From positions 1 through 5,884 of the forward strand of contig DVMC01000008.1 of the NCBI GenBank assembly GCA_018715165.1: a stretch of 5,884 bases of DNA, written 5' to 3'. The notes under the pieces are model-generated. The model was not told the origin of the DNA, searched no databases, and saw only the letters and a list, made by a program, of their open reading frames with translations. Below are positions 1 to 5,884 of the stretch, one piece after another. This DNA is from Limiplasma pullistercoris. GTDB taxonomy: Bacteria; Bacillota; Clostridia; Christensenellales; Aristaeellaceae. The first letter of the stretch is position 1. Every line of letters starts with the position of its first letter. The translations under genes were made by a program, and so were the position numbers.

Positions 1-1013
<1,013 letters not shown>

Positions 1014-1019
1014 GGCAGG

Positions 1020-1030
1020 TTCCTCCCTTT
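1020..1030 (-). promoter_or_regulatory. Ribosome binding site of pckA
   Basis: Read on the minus strand this is AAAGGGAGGAA. The GGAGG core (1022-1026) lies 8 nt before the ATG at 1013. It fixes the pckA start and is close to the ideal anti-Shine-Dalgarno complement. Confidence 0.85.
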
Positions 1031-1071
1031 ATGGTACTGATATGGCAGCAATGTGCCGGAGTCGTGTTGCC

Positions 1072-1093
1072 GGGTAAACTTCCAACGTTACCC
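1072..1093. promoter_or_regulatory. Inverted repeat in the pckA upstream region, possible operator
   Basis: GGGTAA (1072-1077) and TTACCC (1088-1093) form perfect 6-bp arms around a 10-bp spacer, about 60 bp upstream of the pckA start. The size and symmetry suit a dimeric repressor site, or a weak leader hairpin if transcription starts further upstream. I found no convincing -35/-10 pair between 1031 and 1170, so its position relative to the promoter is unknown. Short arms like these can occur by chance. Confidence 0.3.
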
Positions 1094-1170
1094 TAATTCA
1101 TAAGATTCGCGCTTCTTTCTATTTTTCCTGCCTGTAAAAAAATTTTGTTGAAAAATTCACAATATGAGGA

Positions 1171-1203
1171 CAAAAACGGGGCGCGGAAAGGCTTTCCGCG
1201 CCC
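1171..1203 (-). terminator. Rho-independent terminator of the sigma/anti-sigma/DUF3048 operon
   Basis: GGGCGCGGAAAG (1179-1190) and CTTTCCGCGCCC (1192-1203) are perfect 12-nt complementary arms around one base, giving a very GC-rich stem once a minimal loop opens. On the minus strand the stem is followed after one or two bases by GTTTTTG (1177-1171). It begins 20 nt after the stop codon at 1224. The U-run is on this side only, so it works for leftward transcription, insulating pckA from the operon. Confidence 0.88.
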
Positions 1204-1223
1204 ATGAGGGACGTTTTCCGCCG

Positions 1224-2327
1224 CTAAAAAATTAGCGCGGCGTTAGCGGGAAAGAGGGCGATCCACGTTTTTCCGGGGGCGAGGAGCACTTCGCGGCCCG
1301 CATCGTCGCGGTAGACGGTACGGTCCTGCGGCGTCCCGCGCGACCATGTGCCGCGCACGTGACGCCCGCCCACGAACAGGTCCGCCGCGCCCTCCCCCAC
1401 CAGGGCCGCGTTTTGCATAACGGGGCTGACCGCCTCGTAATCAACCCATTGCACGATCACGTTGGCAAAGGCCGGCCGCACCATGGCGGCCTCGTCCCCG
1501 GCCATACGCGCCTCCTCCGTGGGGTAGCAGGCGAAGGGCCAGCCCGCGGCCTCGCGCAGATAGCCGCCCGCGGCCTCGTCCCACACGAAGCGGGCCAGGT
1601 AGCGCGCGTCCCCCCAGTCGAGGGTGAGCGGCGCGGCGGGGATCCCGGCCTCCCGGGCGGCAGCCGCGTCCGCCGCCTCTGAAAAGGCGAAGGGGCGGGC
1701 GATGGAATCCGCCGCCACGCGGGCCTGGAGGGCGTTGACGTCCACGCTGAGGTTGGAGGGGGCCTTCACGCCCTTGAGGCGGCCGCCCAGACCGCCGCGC
1801 CGGATATCCACGATATCGAAGGCTGCCGCCGAATCGGCCTTGAGCCGTTCCACGGCGTCGCCCAGATCCCCTCCGCCCATCGTCGAGCCGAAGGCCAGCG
1901 CGCCCTGCCACTCCTCGCGCAGGGAGGCCGAGGCGTCGCGCAGCGAGCGCACGGGGCCGCACCTCACCTTTTCGCCGCGAAGCAGCGCGTCGCTGAACAG
2001 CAGCGTCAGACGGGTGGAGGCGGCGTTCTTTTGTTCATCCCGGTACAGCAGGCTTTCATAGACGATGTCCGCCTGCTGCACGCCCCACAACGCCACCTTG
2101 CCCGCGCCCGCGGCCTGCACGGTCTTTCCTTCTGCGCGCGCGGTCCCGTATCCGTGGCCCACGCTCACCAGCACCGGCAGAAACCGGCCTGGCGGCACCT
2201 CGCAGCCCGTGGTGGGGCTGACCTGCGCGCGGGCGGGCAAGCCGCAGCCGATCACTGCCGCCGCAAGAATGGCGCAGCACCCCATGCGCACGCTGCGGCT
2301 TCCCGGCTGAAAACGGCGGCCCTTCAT
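1224..2327 (-). CDS. DUF3048 (YerB-like) exported protein, probable lipoprotein
   Basis: This 367-residue protein has a basic N-terminus and a hydrophobic stretch (about 15-28) ending in V-I-G-C, a plausible lipobox with lipidated C28. A signal peptidase I site after ARA (residue 34) is the alternative. The mature part matches the two-domain DUF3048 layout: an N-terminal domain of about residues 47-200 with ADIVYE (86-91), GPVRS (124-128) and KAPSNL (188-193), then a C-terminal domain of about 230-362 with NVIVQ (289-293), GEGAADLFVGG (311-321), GTW (326-328) and the end motif PGKTWIALFP (351-360). Family members are secreted or lipid-anchored proteins of Gram-positive bacteria; the molecular function is not established to my knowledge. 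The start codon overlaps the stop of the upstream membrane protein gene (ATGA) and has a GGAGGAGG site 5 nt upstream, so translation is probably coupled. It is the last gene of the operon. The family usually has histidine where this protein has S191, as I recall it. Confidence 0.88.
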   Translation of the reverse strand: MKGRRFQPGSRSVRMGCCAILAAAVIGCGLPARAQVSPTTGCEVPPGRFLPVLVSVGHGYGTARAEGKTVQAAGAGKVALWGVQQADIVYESLLYRDEQKNAASTRLTLLFSDALLRGEKVRCGPVRSLRDASASLREEWQGALAFGSTMGGGDLGDAVERLKADSAAAFDIVDIRRGGLGGRLKGVKAPSNLSVDVNALQARVAADSIARPFAFSEAADAAAAREAGIPAAPLTLDWGDARYLARFVWDEAAGGYLREAAGWPFACYPTEEARMAGDEAAMVRPAFANVIVQWVDYEAVSPVMQNAALVGEGAADLFVGGRHVRGTWSRGTPQDRTVYRDDAGREVLLAPGKTWIALFPANAALIF

Positions 2328-3313
2328 GGCTGCGCCTCCTCCGGCATACGGGCGGTTGCGGTTGGCGTCGGAAGGGAGCGCTGCGTCGCCGTGGGCGCCG
2401 GGGTAGCGCCCGCCTCCACCCGCATCTGCCCGGCCCCGCCGCTCTCCTGCACGATCAGCCCGGCGGCGAGATAGGTTTCCAGCGCGGAGACGTTTCCCAT
2501 CGCGTCGGGCAGAACGAGCGCCATCGGGCCTGCCATGCCGTTTTCCCAGTTGCCGGGGGCCAGGACCAGCGCGCCGTTCTCATAGGCGTCCGTGATGAGG
2601 GCCTGCTGGGCGGCGTAGCCCTCCTCGCCGGGGCGCAGCCAGTCGCCGTCCATCCAGTGCAGCATATCCGCGACGACGCGATAAGCCGTATATTGCCATG
2701 TCGGCGTCTCCTGCACTCCTTCGGCAGGCCAGGCGGCGCAGTCCGTGCAGCTTGCGCCGGGCTCCAGCCAGATCAGATCGTCCGGGGGCTCGAGCATGCC
2801 GGAGGCGGTATCCACCGACCAGCTCACCAGCCAGATGTCCTGCGTGCCGTTGAAGAACCGGGCCTCCGCGCGCCACACGCCGCGCTCCGGCGCCGCGGCG
2901 GCCTCGGCCTGCGGCGCGAGGGCGGATGCGCCGTCCTCGCCCTCCGAAAGCGGCAGCACGGTTTCAAAAGCCGTGCCCTGCGCCGCCGGGTCCGCGCCGG
3001 AGGGGGTTTCGCGCACGCGGTCCACCGGCGTGCGGGCGGTCCACAGCGCCACGGCGGCCAGGCACGCGGCGGCCCCCGTCAGCAGGGGGACCAGGCGGGC
3101 GGCGCGGCGGCGCGGCCGGGGCGGAGCCTGCCGGCCCTCGTCCGGCCAGGTCAGGGGCGCGGCGGCCTCCTTCGTCCCGGCATGGGGCGCAGCGGCGCGG
3201 GCGCACCCCTCGCGAATGGCGCGCGCCACCCGCTCGTCGGCCAGCGCCGGAGGCTCCAACCGCTCCCGCTGCGCGCGGCGGCGCAGCGCTTCATCAAATG
3301 CGTCATGCTTCAT
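2324..3313 (-). CDS. Single-pass membrane protein, likely anti-sigma factor of the adjacent ECF sigma factor
   Basis: I do not recognise a named family for this 329-residue protein. The N-terminal 70 residues are polar and Arg-rich, with an opening (MKHDAFDEALRRRA) like the cytoplasmic heads of Firmicute anti-sigma factors. One hydrophobic segment follows (about 73-93) with arginines on its N-terminal side, predicting an N-in, C-out topology. The outside part (about 94-329) holds a Trp-rich, possibly folded region (145-300) with a C-T-D-C pair (C189, C192), then a Pro/Thr-rich tail (about 301-322). There is no H-x3-C-x2-C zinc anti-sigma motif. The call rests on gene order and topology: it starts 11 bp inside the sigma gene, with GGAAGGAG (3323-3330) 9 nt before its ATG. 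If correct, it would hold the sigma factor at the membrane and release it on an envelope signal. Its sequence alone does not prove that role. Confidence 0.72.
   Translation of the reverse strand: MKHDAFDEALRRRAQRERLEPPALADERVARAIREGCARAAAPHAGTKEAAAPLTWPDEGRQAPPRPRRRAARLVPLLTGAAACLAAVALWTARTPVDRVRETPSGADPAAQGTAFETVLPLSEGEDGASALAPQAEAAAAPERGVWRAEARFFNGTQDIWLVSWSVDTASGMLEPPDDLIWLEPGASCTDCAAWPAEGVQETPTWQYTAYRVVADMLHWMDGDWLRPGEEGYAAQQALITDAYENGALVLAPGNWENGMAGPMALVLPDAMGNVSALETYLAAGLIVQESGGAGQMRVEAGATPAPTATQRSLPTPTATARMPEEAQP
2333..2342 (-). promoter_or_regulatory. Ribosome binding site of the DUF3048 gene
   Basis: The minus strand reads CGGAGGAGGC just upstream of the ATG at 2327. The site lies inside the last codons of the upstream gene, which fits coupled translation, and it favours this start over the internal Met15. 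Confidence 0.75.
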
Positions 3314-3797
3314 GGTTCGCTTCTCCTTCCGTCTCGATCAGCCGCCGCAGCCGCCTGCGCCCGCGCGACAGGCGCATGCACGCCGCCGGACGGGGCACGC
3401 CCAGCGCCCGCGCGACCTCCTGCGCTGAATAGCCCTCATAATAGTACAGGGTGATCGCCTCGCGCTGGCCGTCCGGCAACAGGGCGATCAGGTCCGCCAG
3501 CGTGCCCGCCTCGCGCGGCCCCACGGGCGCGCACAGCGGCTCCGGGTCCTCGCAGGGCGTCTCCCGGCGCAGGCGGCGCAGGCGGTCATAGCAGCAGCGC
3601 ACGGTGATCCTCGTCAGCCAGGGCCGCGCCGCCGCGTCGCTGCGCAGGGCGGACAGGTTTTCAAAGGCGCGCACTACCGCCTCGCTCACCGCGTCCTCCG
3701 CGTCCTGCGGGCTGCGCACGATGGCGCAGGCCAGGCGCAGCAGCGTCCCGCGCAGCTCCCATACGCGCTTGCCCAGCTCGTCGGGGCTCATGGGCAT
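3303..3797 (-). CDS. ECF-type (sigma-70 family) RNA polymerase sigma factor
   Basis: This 164-residue protein has the compact two-domain layout of extracytoplasmic-function sigma factors. Region 2 spans about residues 16-79, with LACAIVRSPQDAEDAVSEA (core-binding helix, DAED 32-35), then a WLTRITVRCCYDRLRR stretch (60-75) for -10 recognition. After an acidic/proline linker, region 4 spans about 100-155: LIALLPDGQREAITLYYYEGYSAQEVARALGV style helices and a helix-turn-helix ending in RLSRGRRRLRRL. The recognition turn reads VPRPAACMR, unlike the usual V-P-x-G-T-V-K/R-S-R. Two starts are possible, ATG 3797 and ATG 3791 (Met3). AGGGGG (3798-3803) abuts the first but lies 6 nt before the second, so 3791 may be the true start. 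It is the first gene of the operon and overlaps the putative anti-sigma gene by 11 bp, the usual arrangement for a sigma factor and its regulator. Confidence 0.92.
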   Translation of the reverse strand: MPMSPDELGKRVWELRGTLLRLACAIVRSPQDAEDAVSEAVVRAFENLSALRSDAAARPWLTRITVRCCYDRLRRLRRETPCEDPEPLCAPVGPREAGTLADLIALLPDGQREAITLYYYEGYSAQEVARALGVPRPAACMRLSRGRRRLRRLIETEGEANHEA

Positions 3798-3834
3798 CCC
3801 CCTTCCCGTTTGCTCTCATCTATAAAGAGCAATT

Positions 3835-3856
3835 GGACGCGCAAAAGGTAACGTCC
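3835..3856. promoter_or_regulatory. Inverted repeat upstream of the sigma factor gene
   Basis: GGACG (3835-3839) and CGTCC (3852-3856) flank a 12-nt spacer in the divergent intergenic region, 38 bp before the sigma gene start. It could form a leader hairpin in a leftward transcript or act as a binding site. Arms are only 5 bp. No clear ECF-type -35/-10 pair with normal spacing was found on the minus strand between 3798 and 3900, so the sigma operon promoter is unassigned. Confidence 0.22.
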
Positions 3857-3880
3857 TGCCAAAAAAGTTTTCGGAAATCA

Positions 3881-3909
3881 TTGGCAATGGTTCACCTTCA
3901 TGATATCAT
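3881..3909 (+). promoter_or_regulatory. Sigma-A-type promoter of the SH3b protein gene
   Basis: TTGGCA (3881-3886) and TATCAT (3904-3909) match the -35 (TTGACA) and -10 (TATAAT) consensus at 5 of 6 bases each, separated by exactly 17 bp. Predicted transcription start is near 3916, about 17 bp before the ATG at 3933. The -10 lies inside a perfect 10-bp palindrome ATGATATCAT (3900-3909), and the -35 overlaps ATTG-G-CAAT (3880-3888), so a regulator could compete with RNA polymerase here. Confidence 0.72.
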
Positions 3910-3916
3910 ACATCCA

Positions 3917-3924
3917 AAAGGAGG
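3917..3924 (+). promoter_or_regulatory. Ribosome binding site that decides the start of the SH3b gene
   Basis: AAAGGAGG ends 8 nt before the ATG at 3933. The upstream in-frame ATG at 3900 falls at the edge of the promoter -10 and would lie before the transcript start, so 3933 is the real start. Confidence 0.85.
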
Positions 3925-3932
3925 TTTTTTCC

Positions 3933-4490
3933 ATGAAACGGATGATTTGTTTGCTATGCCTGTGCGCCGCGGCATGGCTGATTCTCTGCCTGCCCTGCGC
4001 CGCCCTCGCCTCCGGCTACGACGGCGAAAGCGTGCTCCTGCTGGCCACCGACAAGCTCTCCACCCGCAACGGCCCCGGCACCAGGTACCGCGAGACCGGC
4101 ACCTTCGACCTGCGGGGCGAATACGTGACCGTCCTCACCCGCGAGGAGGACGAAGGCGGCGTGTGCTGGGTGGAGTGCGAGTTTCCCTGGAAGGGAGAGC
4201 TCATGCGCGTCTATACGGGCCTCAAGCGCTTTGACTGCGACGACGCGAGCGAGATTTTCTACGCCCTGCCCTGGTACTTCGACGCCAAGGCCCTGCGCAC
4301 CGTGCCCGCGCGCTACGGCCCCGGCGAGGACTACGCCGCCTATGACACGCTGACCATGGACAAGGGGCAGAAGGTATCCTTCCTGCGGCTGGAGGGCGAC
4401 TGGGCCCAGGTCGAATGGACCACCACGAAGCAGAGCTACCGCGTCTGGGTCCCGCTGGACGCCATCGACTGCCCGAATCTCTACGAATAG
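3933..4490 (+). CDS. Small exported protein with two SH3b-like repeats
   Basis: This 185-residue protein starts with a signal peptide: basic MKR, a hydrophobic and Cys-rich core (5-25), and a likely signal peptidase I cut after ALA (residue 26). The first repeat (about 34-101) has the bacterial SH3 hallmark KLSTRNGPGTRYRETGTF (41-58). The second (about 109-179) has a degenerate copy, LRTVPARYGPGEDY (121-134), followed by GDWAQVEW (155-162) and a VWVPL end (171-175). Bacterial SH3 domains commonly bind peptidoglycan or cell-wall peptides; no catalytic domain is attached, so a wall-binding or sensor/adaptor role is inferred. The mature chain has four cysteines (C78, C82, C102, C180), which could form disulfides. 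It is monocistronic, divergent from the sigma operon and preceded by its own promoter. The more upstream ATG at 3900 is rejected because it lies in the promoter -10 and would disrupt the signal peptide N-terminus. Confidence 0.85.
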   Translation: MKRMICLLCLCAAAWLILCLPCAALASGYDGESVLLLATDKLSTRNGPGTRYRETGTFDLRGEYVTVLTREEDEGGVCWVECEFPWKGELMRVYTGLKRFDCDDASEIFYALPWYFDAKALRTVPARYGPGEDYAAYDTLTMDKGQKVSFLRLEGDWAQVEWTTTKQSYRVWVPLDAIDCPNLYE

Positions 4491-4520
4491 CGTTTCGTCT
4501 GCGCGCACCGCCCCGGAACC

Positions 4521-4561
4521 GCCGAAAGCTCCGGCGAGCGTTGTCTGCCGGAGCTTTCGGC
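4521..4561 (+). terminator. Strong hairpin after the SH3b gene, terminator-like but lacking a U-run
   Basis: Perfect 15-bp arms (4521-4535 and 4547-4561) surround an 11-nt loop, starting 30 nt after the stop codon at 4490. Neither strand has a T-run next to the stem: the plus side continues CCTCCCTGCGG. It probably protects or ends the SH3b mRNA, but it is not a canonical intrinsic terminator. Confidence 0.5.
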
Positions 4562-4629
4562 CTCCCTGCGGATTTGCCATGCACAGGCAGCTGATCCGCC
4601 GTAGAGGAAGATGGCCGTTTCAGGTATGC

Positions 4630-4669
4630 ATAAAAGAGGCCGCTGACCCGATCGGGTCAACGGCCTCTT
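4630..4669 (-). terminator. Intrinsic terminator of the AGE-family epimerase gene
   Basis: An 18-bp near-perfect inverted repeat spans 4634-4669, with inner arms TGACCCGA/TCGGGTCA. The only interruption (4643/4660) is C-A on the plus transcript but a G-U wobble on the minus transcript. On the minus strand the stem runs into TTTTATG. Both points indicate function for leftward transcription, downstream of the stop codon at 4744. The U-run is short, so efficiency is uncertain. Confidence 0.72.
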
Positions 4670-4743
4670 GGCTTGCCAAAAAAAGTCCGCCCGCGGCTTT
4701 GAGCCGGTTCCGCCCCATGCAATGGCCGCGCGCCTTTGGGCCG

Positions 4744-5884
4744 TTACGCCTTTTCGAGCACTTCGCCCATCATCTGGTCCACCATGCTCAGCATGCGCGG
4801 CAGATGGAAGGGGCCCTTGAAGGTGCTGCCCTTGGTGGAGGGCATGGTGGGCTTGCCGTCGCGGCGCAGGTAGCCGTACCACTCGCCGTATTCCGGGTCG
4901 CTGAACACGCGCTTGCAGTAGTCCAGCGTTTTGGTGAACCAGTCGTAATACTTCTCGTCGCCGGTATCGCGATAGGCCATCATGGAGGCGATGAGGATTT
5001 CGTCGTGCGGCCACCACAGCTTCATGTCGTGCTCGTATGCCTCCGGAGGCAGGCCCTTGCAGTCGATGAAGTAGAGAAGTCCGCCGTATTCCCTGTCCCA
5101 GCCGGCCTCGATGGCGTCGTTAAACACACCTTCCGCCAGGGCGTGCAGCTCCCGGTCGCCCAGGTAGTTGGCGTATTCCATCAAAAACCAGCTGCACTCG
5201 ATATCATGGCCCGGATTGACCACGCGGCCCTCGGTCACATCACCCCGGAATTCGCCGTTTGGGCCCACGCTTTCCAGCGTGCAGCGCATGTCCGGCTTGC
5301 GGTGGTATTTGAAAATCTCCTCCACGCACTGGCGGGAGCGCTCGTTGTAGAGGGCGGCGTTGTCCGGGTCGGTGCGGCGCAAAACGGAGCTGATGTTGAG
5401 GTAGATCATGGGATTGGCCAGCGCGCGGCCCGGGCGCGTGGCCGGGTCGGTCTTGGGGGCCATGCCCACGGGGTCCTCCATCAGGCCCTGATTGAGCTTC
5501 CAGATGAGGTCGTAGGCGTCGCGGGCGCGCTGCATGCAGGCCGCATCGCCGGTGAGCGCGGCATATTCGGCGTTTGCGATGGCGTAAAAGCCTTCGGAAA
5601 AGCAGTAGCGGCGCTGGCGAAGGGGCTTTCCGTCCGCGGTGACGGTAAAGTACATGCGGTTGCCCTTGTCGCGGTTGATGCAGTGCGCCTCCATGAAGTC
5701 AAGGCAGCTCTTGGCCAGCTCCAGCCAATCCCGCCTTACGCCATAAACGCCACAGAGGTAGGAAAAGGTCCAGGCGCAGCGGCCCTGCATCCACACGCTC
5801 TTGTCGGTGGAATATACCTTTCCCTTGCGGTCCAGGCAGGTATAGACGCCGCCATGCTCATGGTCCCAGCCATTTTTCACCCAA
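4744..5884 (-). CDS. N-acylglucosamine 2-epimerase (AGE/renin-binding protein) family enzyme, 5' end outside window
   Basis: AGE-family enzymes are cytosolic (alpha/alpha)6-barrel proteins that epimerise or isomerise sugars such as N-acetylglucosamine/N-acetylmannosamine, mannose/fructose or cellobiose. About 380 residues are present. Counting from the GTG at 5880 as residue 1: EHGGVYTCLDRKGKVY (8-23), WMQGR (30-34), NPGHDIE with a conserved histidine (222-228, H225), GWDREYGGLLYF (260-271), KLWWPHDE (287-294), GEWYGYL (332-338) and KGPFHLPRML (355-364, H359) all match family blocks in order. The frame stays open beyond the GTG to the window edge (a Trp codon precedes it), and family members usually have some 20 residues before the EHGG block. 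So the GTG is probably an internal valine and the true start is to the right. The substrate cannot be fixed from the sequence; N-acylglucosamine 2-epimerase is the default reading. No sialic-acid or other catabolic genes lie in this window to help. Confidence 0.93.
   Translation of the reverse strand, partial: WVKNGWDHEHGGVYTCLDRKGKVYSTDKSVWMQGRCAWTFSYLCGVYGVRRDWLELAKSCLDFMEAHCINRDKGNRMYFTVTADGKPLRQRRYCFSEGFYAIANAEYAALTGDAACMQRARDAYDLIWKLNQGLMEDPVGMAPKTDPATRPGRALANPMIYLNISSVLRRTDPDNAALYNERSRQCVEEIFKYHRKPDMRCTLESVGPNGEFRGDVTEGRVVNPGHDIECSWFLMEYANYLGDRELHALAEGVFNDAIEAGWDREYGGLLYFIDCKGLPPEAYEHDMKLWWPHDEILIASMMAYRDTGDEKYYDWFTKTLDYCKRVFSDPEYGEWYGYLRRDGKPTMPSTKGSTFKGPFHLPRMLSMVDQMMGEVLEKA

Noticed and set aside
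1441..1962. Minus-strand frame of 173 codons inside the DUF3048 gene
   Set aside because: It is an out-of-frame Arg/Gly-rich shadow; the DUF3048 motifs lie in the other frame.
2657..3454. Plus-strand open frames of 168-265 codons opposite the anti-sigma and sigma genes
   Set aside because: They are Arg/Ala/Gly/Pro-rich with no domain or credible ribosome binding site and are antisense to a convincing operon.
3850..3900. Possible ECF promoter on the minus strand (GAAAAC followed by CGTT or CGTC)
   Set aside because: The spacings are about 13 and 27 bp, against the roughly 16-17 bp expected, so no promoter was called.
3954..4580. Minus-strand frame of 208 codons opposite the SH3b gene
   Set aside because: It has no recognisable motif, and the plus-strand gene has a promoter, ribosome binding site, signal peptide and SH3b motifs.
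4568..4599. GCGGAT/ATCCGC inverted repeat between the two intergenic hairpins
   Set aside because: It has only 6-bp arms around 20 nt, with no context to support a function.
4481..5017. Minus-strand frame of 178 codons crossing the end of the epimerase gene
   Set aside because: It is out of frame with the AGE-family motifs and runs through the terminator hairpins, so it is not a gene.
5878..5880. GTG at 5880 as the start of the epimerase
   Set aside because: The frame is open upstream to the window edge, and the family has further N-terminal residues before the EHGG block, so this is probably an internal valine.

Overview
This window looks like chromosomal DNA from a GC-rich, Gram-positive anaerobe, probably a Clostridia-type Firmicute. 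The evidence is strong GGAGG-type ribosome binding sites, coding DNA with G/C at most third positions, AT-rich intergenic patches, a DUF3048 (YerB-like) envelope protein, an ATP-type PEP carboxykinase, and a proline/threonine-rich tail on a membrane protein. This is inference from gene content; no marker gene fixes the taxon.

Layout. Positions 1-1013 (minus strand) hold the N-terminal 337 codons of ATP-dependent phosphoenolpyruvate carboxykinase, which runs off the left edge. A 210-bp gap (1014-1223) holds its ribosome binding site, a small inverted repeat, an AT-rich patch and the terminator of the next transcription unit. Positions 1224-3797 (minus strand) are a tight three-gene operon read right to left: an ECF-type sigma factor, a single-pass membrane protein that is the likely anti-sigma factor (11-bp overlap), and a secreted or lipid-anchored DUF3048 protein (ATGA overlap). 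Positions 3798-3932 are a divergent intergenic region with a near-consensus sigma-A promoter pointing rightwards. Positions 3933-4490 (plus strand) encode a small exported protein with two SH3b-like repeats. Positions 4491-4743 lie between convergent genes and contain two strong hairpins, one a likely terminator for the gene on the right. Positions 4744-5884 (minus strand) are an N-acylglucosamine 2-epimerase (AGE)-family enzyme cut by the right edge.

How the genes may work together. The sigma/anti-sigma pair looks like an envelope signalling module whose own operon carries a DUF3048 protein as cargo. The divergent SH3b protein shares the control region and is also exported, so the four genes may form one cell-surface response locus. 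That link is inferred from position and topology only. The PEP carboxykinase (gluconeogenic or anaplerotic carbon flow) and the AGE-family enzyme (sugar interconversion) are metabolic neighbours with no evident tie to the module. No RNA genes, mobile elements or CRISPR arrays were seen.
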